DNA from: Cricetulus griseus
Taxonomy: Eukaryota; Chordata; Mammalia; Rodentia; Cricetidae
Length of the DNA: 64,000 nt
Assembly (NCBI RefSeq): GCF_003668045.3
Contig: NW_023276807.1
Location: forward strand, 222,479,892 to 222,543,891
Reading direction: 5' to 3'
Notes under the pieces: generated by a model
What the model saw: the letters and a program-made list of their open reading frames with translations, nothing else
Database searches by the model: none
What the model was told of the DNA's origin: nothing
Translations under genes and position numbers: made by a program
Shown here: in pieces, positions 32,790-42,020 of the stretch
How the letters are laid out: every line of letters begins with the position of its first letter
Numbering within the stretch: the stretch's first letter is position 1

Positions 32790-33390
32790 AAAACACATAA
32801 AGGGGAGTTAGTAGATTGGAACTTTAAAACTATAAAATTTCTAAATGACAAATTAAAACAACATACAAGCAATTAGACATTCGTTTCTAATATGTACGAT
32901 CAACATAGGATTAGTAAACTCAAAACACAAGAAATTCCAATGAATGACACAGATAAAGGACCCTATTTTAAAATAGGCAAAAGACATGACAGAGTGGCTC
33001 ACGAAAAGGAACTACCAATGATAAATAAAATGATTACGAATGTTATAACCAATACTTTCTAATTGACACATAGAGGTTTGTCCTAAGGGCTGGTAATTTT
33101 TGCCTGAAGGGCAATGTCAATAGCTGACACAACTCAGGGTAATGAGTATTTTCAGGCAAATGCATTTGCCTCAGCTTCCTGCAGAGCAAAATGCCAATCT
33201 ATCTAGTAATGGAAACTTAGCATAACAATCTATTGAACTTTAAAGGTTTAATGTACCCAATAACCAAAAATTTCAATTTCCAGAAATTTTTGTAAGGAAA
33301 TTATGTGTGTATTAAGATTTTCATTACAAAATTATTAATGGAAATATTGTTTATAATAGTAAAATGTGAGTAATCACGAGGTGATAAGAC
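32790..33390 (+). repeat. Ancient L1/HAL1-like remnant
   Basis: 'cctattttaaaataggcaaa' + 'agacatgacagag', later 'tttccagaaatttttgtaag' and 'aaattattaatggaaatatt' + 'gtttataatag' follow the ORF2-distal order of old L1M/HAL1 copies. No intact reading frame. Confidence 0.55.
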
Positions 33391-33413
33391 ATAGTCTTTT
33401 TCTTTCCTTATTT

Positions 33414-33480
33414 ACTTTTTGGTGGCCTTGGTGACTAAACTCAGGGCATTATGCAATCTCGGCAAGCATCTCTAGCCCGA
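33414..33480 (-). repeat. ID-type SINE fragment
   Basis: Plus strand 'tttttggtggccttggtgac' ... 'ctcagggcattatgcaat' ... 'ggcaagcatctctagccc' is an inverted ID head. Confidence 0.5.
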
Positions 33481-33518
33481 AGGTAGACTCCAAGCCCACT
33501 AGTCTTTATTCCTCTTTA

Positions 33519-33688
33519 TTATTATTTTTTATGTGCATTGGTGTTTTACCTTCATGAATGTCTGTATGAGCGTGTCCAATCTTGGAGTTACAGACAGTTG
33601 TGAGTTGCCATGTGGGTGCTTGGAATTGAACCCGGGTCCTCTGCAAGAACAGTCAGTGCTCTTAACTGCTGAGCCATCTCTCCAGCAT
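33519..33688 (-). repeat. B2/B3-type SINE
   Basis: The minus strand reads 'gctggagagatggctcagca', 'gttaagagcactgactgttc', 'gaggacccgggttcaattcc', 'cacatggcaactcacaactg'. The head is well preserved; middle shortened. Confidence 0.85.
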
Positions 33689-33847
33689 AGTCCTTAGTCT
33701 TTTAAGAATAATATTGTAATTGAACATTTTTTGCCATAGGAAAATATTGGCTATACAGAGCAAATGAAATTAATAGAACTACTTTTTTTTTCTATAAAGC
33801 ATAAAATCACTCTGTTGGGAATAAAAGTGTCCACGTGCACCAGGAAA

Positions 33848-34185
33848 ATGTGTTGTCTGTTGTTACCACTGTGACAAAACACCTCACAGAAACATCTTAC
33901 GGAGGGAGGGTTTGTTTCTGCTCACAGTTCTGGAAGCCAGCAGTCCATCGCAACAGGGAAAACACAGTGGAAAGAGCAGATAGAGCTGCTCTTCTCACAC
34001 CAAAGGATCAAAACCAGCAAAGTCAGACCTGAAGAGGGACTGGGCTACAGTCCTCAAAGACCCTGCCCTGGAAGCCTACATCCATCAGGAAGGACATATG
34101 TCTCAACCATTACCCTCACCCAAAAGAGAGCCAGGGCTGTGGATCAAGCACTTAAACACACGAGCTCCACCACTGCCAACAGATG
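33848..34185 (-). repeat. MaLR LTR, MT type
   Basis: Inverted order: 'ttgttaccactgtgacaaaa' + 'cacctcacagaaa', 'gggtttgtttctgctcacag', 'tctggaagccagcagtccat', 'gagggactgggctacagtcc'. Diverged. Confidence 0.6.
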
Positions 34186-34690
34186 ACTTTCTAGAATGTT
34201 CTAGAAAGAAGTTCATGGAACTCCACAGATGGGCTGTCACTGGATTAAGGGATGTTTATCTTTCTTTAATTTATCATTGCTTTTGGAATTTCTCTAAAAT
34301 GTGCATATTTTTCTCTTAGCAGAGAAACAACATATTTTTATTAAAATATAATTTAAAATAGCACAACAGTATAACATACTTAGGAATAAGCTGAAGAAGA
34401 AATATGAAGAGTGTATGTGAAGGAACTTTAAAGGAGGGATACATGAAAGATTTAGGTCAGGATTCCATTGAGAAATACGTGACTGTATGGGAAGTCACAG
34501 TTTTTAAAATGATCCTTTATAGCACATTCTTTTGTCTATTCATACTGAAACAGTTTTTATTTCTTGTTTTTCAATGAAGTCCCTGGGAACATTGAGATGT
34601 GGAAAGAATTCACAAACTCAGAGTGGGAAGTGTGTATGTATATTGTCTTTTTAGAGAACTACTTCAAAAACTGAACAAAAGCTCCAACCT
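34186..34690. other. AT-rich unique stretch
   Basis: Nothing recognised. Confidence 0.45.
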
Positions 34691-34815
34691 TAGCCTGGCA
34701 TGGTGCACAGGCTTCTAATCCTAACTGTTGGCAGCCCGAGGGAGAAGAGATAGGAGTTCAAGGTCATTCTTGGCTACATAGCAAGTTTCTAGGCCAGCCT
34801 GGGATACTCGAGAAC
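34691..34815 (+). repeat. Old B1 relative
   Basis: 'tagcctggcatggtgcacag', 'ggagttcaaggtcattcttg', 'gctacatagcaag', 'aggccagcctgggatactcg'. Confidence 0.6.
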
Positions 34816-34816
34816 C

Positions 34817-35562
34817 TGTATATTAGTTGTTTTCTGCTGCTGAGATAAACCACTATGATCAAGACAACTTATAGAAGGATTTATTTTTTTATTTGAATTA
34901 GAAACAAGCTTGTTTTACATGGCAATCCCAGTTCCCTCTCCCTCCCCTCCTCCCCTGTCCCTTACTAATCCCCTTATCCCAACGTCTTCCCTCCCTAGGG
35001 AGGGTGAGACCTTCCATGGGGGATCTTCAATGTCTGTCATATCATTTGGAGCAGGGCCTAGGCCCTCCCCTGTGTGTCTAGGCTGAGAGAGTATCCCTCT
35101 ATGTGGAATGGGCTCCCAAAGTCCATTTGTATGCTAGGGATAAGTACTGATCTACTACCAGAGGCCCCATAGATTGCCGAGGCCTTCTCGCTGACACCTA
35201 CATTCAGGGAGTCTGGGTAGTCCTATACTGGTTTCCCAGCTATCAGTTTGGGGTCCATGAGCTCAGGAAGGGTTTATTTGAGCTTAAATTTCCAGAGGAT
35301 AAGAGTCCATCACCACCATGGTGGCTGAGCATGGCAGCAGGCAGATCTGGTGGCAGAAAAGGCACACTGAGTGTTCCCATCTTGAACCACAAGCAGGAAA
35401 CCAAGAAAGTGAACTGGGAATGGTTTGTGGCATTTAAAGCCTCAAAGCTTGTCCCCAAAAAGCCACACTTCCTCCATAAGCCTTCCTAAGCAGCATCACC
35501 AACTGGGGACCAATATTCAGATACCAAAAAATACCAGGGATGTCTTATTCAAGCCGCCACAT
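34817..35562 (-). repeat. ORR1 3' LTR, split by L1
   Basis: Plus-strand start TGTATATTAGTTG, with 'tgatcaagacaacttataga' before the L1 and 'tttgagcttaaatttccaga', 'gagtccatcaccaccatggt', 'ggggaccaatattcagata' after it, ending 'cttattcaagccgccaca'. Without the L1 the LTR would be about 350 bp, normal for ORR1. Confidence 0.85.
34887..35266 (-). mobile_element. Truncated L1 3' end inserted in the ORR1 LTR
   Basis: Inverted L1 3' UTR from the A-tail side: 'tttatttgaattagaaacaa', 'cccatttgta'-like middle, ending 'ggggtccatgagctca'. Flanked by a 13-bp TSD with one mismatch: GAAGGATTTATTT (34874-34886) and GAAGGGTTTATTT (35267-35279). The G-rich 3' UTR block (minus strand) lies at about 34927-34955. 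Confidence 0.9.
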
Positions 35563-37038
35563 CCCACTTGCCCATAGTTAGTCTAACTTCAAAAGTCCCC
35601 ATAGCCTTTCTGTCTCAACACTGTCCGAAGTAATCTCTCAATTGTAATCCTCTGAAAAACCAAAATGCAAATTACAAATTTCCAACATTCAATGGCACAA
35701 AATATACATTATTATTCCAAAAAGGATTAATGGGACATACTAACGAAATACTAGATAAAAGAACATCCAACTCTCTGAGCCAGGACACACAGGGGTGGGC
35801 CTAGGCCCTATCCCAAAGGATATGACAGACTCTGATGACCTCCTATGGAAGGCCTCACCCTCCCTGGGGAGCAGAAAGGATATGTGATAGGTAGGGTTTT
35901 AGTGGGAAGGGGTAGGGGAGGAGGGGAAGGAGAGGGAACTGGGATTAACATGTAAGACAGTCTCGTTTCTAATTCAAATTAAAAAAATAATCTGCAAGAA
36001 AAAAAAGTACGTCCAAAACCCAGTAGGGCATACTCCTTACCTTGTAGTTCCATGACTGATGTCAATCAGTTTAGGTGGCTCCACCCTTGAAGTTTTGATT
36101 CCTGCCTCTTTCTTGGGCTGTTTCCACTACCTGTGTTCAGCTCTCCCTGGAAGATATCTCATGGCCCTGATATCACCAACATCCTGGGTTCTCCAACAAA
36201 GCCCAGGCTGCACTTCCACAGCTTCGCACATTGGTTTCTCAGGGCCTCTTGCCCTCTCTCTCAGGGCTTTTCTCCTCTTAGGGACTCCTCTACACATTGC
36301 ATGGTCCCCAGTGACCCTCTGAAACCATGGAAGAAGATTCCTTGACCCCTTTACTCTTCCATTTTCATGACTCAAAGGCCAGCACCAGAGGATGACACTG
36401 CCAAGTCTGATCGCCACCTGGGGAGGGAGCCTGGCTCTCTTGAACCACATTACTGGTAGATTTGCTTGTTGTTTTTGAGGACCAGAAAGGTCTTTTTCTT
36501 TCACAATTTGGAAGCCTAGTGGAGTGGGATATAGCCCTGAGTGTCCTTTCCCTTCATTCCAATTTCGAAAAGGCCTCACTCAGCCTTCTTATCTCTTTCA
36601 GCACACACTTTGGCTGCCACAGTAAGTTTCCTGGAGCTCCTCTTCTCTTCAAACTATACATTTTGTATTTCTTTTTCCCTCATTTGCTCTTCTCCTTTAT
36701 AGTCATACATAACAGTCTTTAACAGCAACCACACCACAGATTCAATATTATGCTTCCTTGAAATCTCCTTCAACAAAGTAGAGTTCACTACTTTTCAATT
36801 TGGCCGCAGGCAAGTTCTCAGGTCAAGGACAGAAGGTGGCTGGATACTTTGCCAAAATATCACAAGAATGGCCTCTAGCCTAGCTGCTGCTGAAACAGCA
36901 GCTTTGCTTCCCTCTGAAACCTCTTGAGCTGATTTTTATTCCAAAGTTCCAAAGCCTTCAACATTCTTCCAAAAACAAACAAACAAAAAATGAGTAATAG
37001 GTTCTTCACAGCCATAACTCACTTTCTTTACCAACTTC
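35563..37038 (-). repeat. ORR1/MaLR internal region
   Basis: Plus strand begins 'tcccacttgcccatagttag', 'ctaacttcaaaagtccccat', 'caatggcacaaaatatacat', then, after the L1, 'tcttgggctgtttccactac', 'cagctctccctggaagatat', 'ggttctccaacaaagcccag'. This is the inverted order of the MaLR internal sequence that adjoins ORR1 LTRs. Non-coding relic with many stops. Confidence 0.75.
35766..36005 (+). mobile_element. Truncated L1 3' end in MaLR internal region
   Basis: 'gcctaggccctatcccaaag', 'gatatgacagactctgatga', 'ggcctcaccctccctgggga', G-rich block, 'cgtttctaattcaaatt' and an A-rich end. Same subfamily as 40113-40606 but opposite to 34887. The G-rich block 35904-35926 has four runs of three or more G. 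Confidence 0.88.
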
Positions 37039-37453
37039 TGTATCAGTCACTTTTCTGTTGCTGTGGTAAAGACCATGGGCAAGACAACTCATAAAGGGGG
37101 GGGTGTTATTGAGGCTTTCAGATCCAAGGTGGGGAGGGGACAAAGTCCACTATGATAATGGTGGGGGAGTGTGGCAGCAAGCAGGCATTGTGTTCCATAG
37201 GAATAGCAAGCTACAGGAAGCAGGAAGATGAGAACAGGGTTTGGAATGGTCTGGGCTTTTAAAATCTCAGAGCCTACTCCCAGTGACACATTTCCCCAGA
37301 CAAGGAAGGATACATCCTGTAATCCTCCCAAACATCATTCTCAAGTAGAGACAAAGTATTCAAATGCCTGCCACTATAGGTGGCATCTTCTTCTAAACAC
37401 CCCACCCAAATGTCTGCCACTATGGGTGGCATCTTCTTCTAACTACCCACCCT
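37039..37453 (-). repeat. ORR1 5' LTR with terminal 46-bp tandem duplication
   Basis: Plus-strand start TGTATCAGTCACTTTTC, 'gctgtggtaaagaccatggg', 'actcccagtgacacatttcc', 'gtattcaaatgcctgcc'. The last segment occurs twice in tandem (37362-37407, 37408-37453), differing at only a few positions. In LTR terms this repeats the first bases of U3. Confidence 0.8.
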
Positions 37454-38000
37454 GTTTCAAAACAAACAACTAAACAATGACTAAGGCTCTAATCTTTGAA
37501 TCAGTTCATCCCATACCAAGGACTTGTTTTAAGGAAAATAACTGAAAATTTGTGTATTTCATTTTTAACAAACAATTTTATGATAACTAAAACAAATAAT
37601 CCTTTCTAGCTGCATTAAATCTATAGAATACCTAAATTGTGTCACGTCCACAGATAGTAATATAATCAGGAACGTGAAGATCTTTTAAGATTTTTATTAT
37701 GTTGGGAGAGTCAATTCTTTTAAGGGTTTGGCCCCTGGCAGGTCATCTATATCATACACAAGAACATACAGGCAAGCACCAATTATACTAAATGTTTTTT
37801 GTTTTGTTTTGTTTTTAATGAAGGCACAAAGTTGAATGGGTATAGAAGTGTGTGTGAGGGATCAGGGGACAACTTGAAGGACTAAAGTCTCTGTTTCAAC
37901 CATGTGGATCCTTCATTTTGTCATGCCTGGCACTGAGGCTCTTTTCCCACTGCGTCTTCTCACTGTCCTCTCTGAGAGTCAAAATTCAATCAGGCAAGTA
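37454..38000. other. AT-rich unique stretch
   Basis: Nothing recognised beyond a short TTTTG run at 37797-37815. Confidence 0.45.
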
Positions 38001-38125
38001 TCTTCTTCTTCTTCTTCTTCTTCTTCTTCTTCTTCTTCTTCTTCTTCTTCTTCTTCTTCTTCTTCTTCTTCTTCTTCTTCTCCTCCTCCTCCTCCTCCTC
38101 CTCCTCCTCCTCCTCCTCCTCCTCC
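38001..38125. repeat. (TTC)n(TCC)n microsatellite
   Basis: About 27 TTC units (38001-38080) switching sharply to about 15 TCC units. It is the A-tail-derived end of the B1 on its right (minus strand GGA then GAA). Confidence 0.97.
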
Positions 38126-38135
38126 TTTTTCTTCT

Positions 38136-38290
38136 TCTGTTTTTCAAGACCTGGTTTCTTTGTGTCCTTGTTTTTCCTGGCTGTCCTAGAACTCACTCTG
38201 TACACCAGGCTGGCCTCAAACACACAGAGATCCACCTGCCTCTGCCTCCTGAGTGCTGGGATTAAAGATGTGCACCACCGCTGTTCCACC
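38136..38290 (-). repeat. B1 SINE
   Basis: Inverted B1: 'ggctgtcctagaactcactc', 'ccaggctggcctcaaac', 'cagagatccacctgcctctg', 'gtgctgggattaaagatgtg', 'caccaccgc'. Low divergence. Confidence 0.92.
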
Positions 38291-38369
38291 AGACAAGATG
38301 TTCTTATATTTTGGTTGTGAGCCCAGACGTTAACAGCTGAACCACCTCCCTAGCCCAAAGAATTTTCTT

Positions 38370-38502
38370 TAGTTTTTCTTTGGCAGCCTTGGCTGTCCTG
38401 GAATTCCCTCTCTAGACCAGGCTGTCCTCGAACTCAAAGAGATCCCCCTGCCTCTACTTCCTTAGTGCTGGAACTAAAGGTGTGGTCCACCACCGCCCAG
38501 AA
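38370..38502 (-). repeat. B1 SINE
   Basis: 'ttggctgtcctggaattccc', 'agaccaggctgtcctcgaac', 'agtgctggaactaaaggtgt', 'ccaccaccgccca'. Second B1 in the same orientation within 100 bases of the previous one. Confidence 0.9.
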
Positions 38503-38869
38503 GGGCAAGGTATTCTTAAGAGACATTAATAATTCTTACTGAATCTGTTACACGGACTTTAGGGGAATGGAAAACTGAAAGGTAATCCTGAGATTATCAA
38601 GACCTCAGTCTCTCCCTACCAGGAAGCAGCCAGCTGCCCCAGAACAAGAGGGACAAGCAGGGCTGGATGGCAACAGTAACCCTGTGGAGACTTAATTGCC
38701 TGGCACTCACTTCATGACAAAGATTCTTGTTATAAGGGGCATCTGAGCAAACCCTACAATTTAGGGACTCAGACTGACTTTATCTGCAACTCATGAACAG
38801 AAAAGAAAACGGTTTTTAGATGTCCTAGAATTAGGCTTGCGGGGGGGGGGGCGGGGGGAGCAATTCAGC
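38503..38869. other. Unassigned stretch upstream of the env remnant
   Basis: May be further retroviral sequence but I cannot assign it. Ends in a G-run (38841-38858). Confidence 0.4.
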
Positions 38870-41080
38870 TACTACTGGAAGGGCACTCTATGCTCATCTA
38901 CTTGGAATGCATCCTGGGGTTGTGGATCCCATCCACTGGTGCAGACAAGAGGCTCCGAACTCTACAGTACTATGCCTGTCCGGATGATGCCCTCGCACCC
39001 CCACTCCCCGATTACCTGCTAGAGCCAGGCAAATACCACTGTGTTTGTGGGGCTGTGAAACCAAGTCCTGCTGCAGGACACACTGATCCCTTTCATAGTG
39101 CTAGAAAGCCAACCATCATCACCTACCTTTGGTCACTGGCGATGCAATCCCATATCCAAAAAGGTTAGGGCCTGGTGGGAAGCTGGTGGATCCTGGGGAG
39201 TCAGGTTATACCTGAATGGTCCAGACCCAGACAGCACATTTACTACCCAAAAGAAATTTGCACCTGGAGTTATCCAGCTCATCCACCCAAATCAACTCAT
39301 CTTGGTATTCTCAGAATACAAGCTCCCTGAGGTAACAAACCCCCAAACTCTAATTACCCTTTCCCCAAGAATTCCATTCCCCCCAAACATCAGGAATTGG
39401 TGACCTCAAAGATAAAGGCCCAAGAGAGAGCAGAAGCAACCCTCTCAGTGTTTGGGATGTGACAAAGAGTGTATCAGTTCCTTAGCCATTTGCAACCAGA
39501 CATAGGTCAAGACCACTGACTGTGCCTAGTTCCCAAGCGCCTATATTATGTCGGGATTAGAACTAATCAAATAACAAACTCCACTTCCAACCTTAACATC
39601 TGTAAATGGGACCAACCTAAGCTCACCCTGGGGAACCTCCAAGGGAAGGGTATCTTGTCACCAAGATACCTCTTAAATAGTTCCCCTTATGCAGATTCCT
39701 GCAGCCATACATAACAGATTAACCCCAGAAATGGCTGCCAAATGTATTTCCAGCACCTCGAGACTACCTGGCTTGCTTGTACTAATGGTTTAACCAAGTG
39801 TGCTTCTTCTGAATTGTTTGCACTGGAGGAAACCCCACTTTTCATCCTCTTTGGTACCATACCCCAGGGGTTCATCTTTAACAGAGAAGGGGGCAGGGCA
39901 CACTTAAATCTAGATATTGGGCTTCTCTCTGAGTAGTGAGTGACACATCCCTATTTTTATGGAGGTAGGTGTCTCAGGCTCCATTTTAGTCAGGACCGAA
40001 ACACTAGTTGTGAGTCTTAAATGCCATCCTATAGCCTTCATCCAGCAGCTGGTGGAAGTTGAAGCAGACACCCACAACTAATCACTAAACTGAACTGGAA
40101 TCCAGTTTAAGAAAAGGATGAGTGATGAGCAAAGGGGTCCAGACCAGGCTGGTGAAACCCACAGAAACAGCTGACCCGAACAAGGGGGAACTCTTGGTCC
40201 CCAGACTGATAGCTGGGAAACCAGCATGGAACTGATCCAGACCCCATGGATGTGGGTGTCAGTGAGGAGACCTTGGAAATCTATGGGGCCTCTTGTAGTA
40301 GATCCATACTTATCCCTAGCATAGGAATAGATTTTGGGAGCCCATTCCACATAGAGGGATACTCCCTGAGCCTAGACACACGGGGGAGAGCCTAGGCCCT
40401 ATCCCAAAGGATATGACAGACTCTGAAGACCCCCAAGGAAGGCTTCATCCTCCCTGGGGAGCAAAAAGGGTATGTGACAGGTAGGGTGTTAGTTGTGGGG
40501 GGGTAGGGAAGGAGGAGAGGGAGAGGAAACTGTGATTGACATGTAAAACAATCTTGTTTCTAATTCAAATTTTTAAAAATGGAGAAAAATAGGAAAAAAA
40601 AAAAAAGAAGCTCAGTGCTAAAGGAGACACAGACCTGGGGCATCTAGAAGAGTCTGCTTCTGGTCTGGAAGCCCAATTAGATTCCTTAGCCAACGTTGTT
40701 CTTCAGAATCACGGAGGACTAGACCTCCTCTTTATGAGACAAAGAGGTCTTTCTATGGCACTGGGGGAAACTTGTTGCTTTTATGCCTACCAGTCAGGGG
40801 TAGTTTGAGAAAGTTTAGCCATGGTCAAAAATAACCTTCAGGAAAGAAAAAAAAGATGTCAAGAATATGACAACTGGGTCTAATCCTGGTTTTTCTGGTT
40901 AACTATTCTACTCATGGCAATGGCTGGGCCATTAATGCTTTTGCTCCTAACTTTCACCATAGGACTCTGCTTGTTCACCTGCCTATTTAGCTATGTAAAA
41001 CAGAGGCTAAATTCTGCTAAACTACTGGTGCCAAGGAGACAATCTAATCCCCTGCTCTGAGATGAGCCCTTGATTTGATT
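38870..41080 (+). pseudogene. Broken gammaretrovirus-like env (endogenous retrovirus)
   Basis: Surface-unit-like sequence lies at about 38880-40090 and transmembrane-unit sequence at 40608-41080. The spacing of C, W and G residues follows gammaretroviral SU. The immunosuppressive-like heptad region and CC pair (40773-40778) identify TM, followed by a hydrophobic anchor near 40880-41010. Breaks: a frame change between about 39098 and 39168, many stops, the L1 at 40113-40606, a Ser codon (40752-40754) where the CX6CC motif needs its first Cys, and a TGA at 40806-40808. No gag, pol or clear LTRs were found. Non-functional fossil. Confidence 0.75.
40113..40606 (+). mobile_element. Truncated L1 3' end inserted in the env remnant
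   Basis: 'aaaggggtccagaccaggct', 'gctgggaaaccagcatggaa', 'agcccattccacatagaggg', 'gcctaggccctatcccaaag', 'gtttctaattcaaatt' and an A-tail ending at 40606. The 5' border is approximate and no TSD could be fixed. Confidence 0.88.
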
Positions 41081-41465
41081 CATGTCCATAGAACCAGTGA
41101 GGAATTTGACAGGCCCCCAGATCCTCGTAGACCCCAAGATCTTACCATCACTGACACCATACTGGAGGCACCATTCTGACCTTAGAATCCAAAATGGGAA
41201 CAAAGACCTAATCCATCAGAGACCAACTCCACAGCTCCAGGATCTGGGAAAGTGCCTAAATGTACTAACCTTGCTTTGTGGCTTCTGTAGCTTTGCTTCT
41301 CACTGACTGTTCTTGCTAACTTAAGTGTGTCAACCAGGATGTGGTTTCTGTGCATAAAAAAACAAAGAACGGTTAGGCTCAGAGCTACATGGTTTAGGCT
41401 AGTTCCCTGCACAGCCAGCTGGACAGCAAATACAAACATCCTATTGGCTTTAAGAGTCTGAATGT
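41081..41465. other. Region downstream of env remnant, possibly retroviral 3' end
   Basis: If the env fossil kept its 3' end, a polypurine tract and LTR would lie here. I see no clear TG...CA pair or polyadenylation signal, so this stays open. Confidence 0.3.
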
Positions 41466-41587
41466 TGCTTTAATCCTAGCACTTGGGAGGCAGAGACAAG
41501 TGGATCTCTGTGAATTCAAGGCCAGCTTGGTCTACAAAGCAGTTCTAGGACAGCCACAGAGAAACTCTGCCTCGAAAAACCAGAGAG
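41466..41587 (+). repeat. B1 SINE, 5'-truncated
   Basis: 'gctttaatcctagcacttgg', 'gatctctgtgaattcaaggc', 'agcttggtctacaaagc', 'gaaactctgcctcgaaaaac', then an AG-rich tail. Confidence 0.85.
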
Positions 41588-41786
41588 AGAGAGGAGAGAG
41601 AAAGATGGGGGGGGGGAGTGTGTGTGTTCTCTGAGAGAGTTACCTCACAACATAACATCAGGTTCACTTTCAAAAATGCACATCGAGCAAAAACAAATTG
41701 TTCTCCTTCAGAGGTAGAGCATTAAAATTTTAAGGATTAAGTGGAAGACTCAACTATTAATATTCTTCATGAAAAACCATCTACGT

Positions 41787-42020
41787 GGGGCCAGAGAGAT
41801 GGCTCAGCAGTTAAGAGCATGTGTTGCTCTTGCAGAGGAACCAGGTTTTGATCCCAGCTCTAAGATGGGGGTTTACAACCATCTATAACTCCAGTTTCAG
41901 GGGCTCTGACATCCTCTTCTGACCTCCATGGGTACCAGGCATGCATATAGTACACAGGCATATATGCAGGCAAATGCATGCACAAGATAAAACAAAGTAA
42001 ATAAAACTTTTTTAAAAAGT
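41787..42020 (+). repeat. B3 SINE, nearly full length
   Basis: 'ggggccagagagatggctca', 'gcagttaagagcatgtgttg', 'ataactccagtttcaggggc', 'tcctcttctgacctccatgg', 'acacaggcatatatgcaggc' and an A-rich tail. A- and B-box region intact in outline. Confidence 0.92.

Larger units (their letters stand above)
34817..37453 (-). mobile_element. Nearly complete ORR1-type MaLR element
   Basis: A whole ERVL-MaLR element lies on the minus strand: right (5') LTR 37039-37453, internal region 35563-37038, left (3') LTR 34817-35562. Two younger L1 3' ends sit in it (34887-35266 in the left LTR, about 35766-36005 in the internal part). MaLRs are non-autonomous and encode no functional pol or env; the open frames here (for example 36127-36579, 150 codons, minus) are not known proteins. 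TSDs at the outer ends are not resolvable by eye. Confidence 0.82.

Noticed and set aside
36127..36579. 150-codon minus-strand frame
   Set aside because: Lies in the sense strand of the MaLR internal region, which encodes no known functional protein; no recognised motif.
39742..39936. Open env segment as a possible co-opted env gene
   Set aside because: Only 65 codons remain open; frame changes, stops and an L1 insertion separate it from the TM part, so no co-opted gene is plausible.
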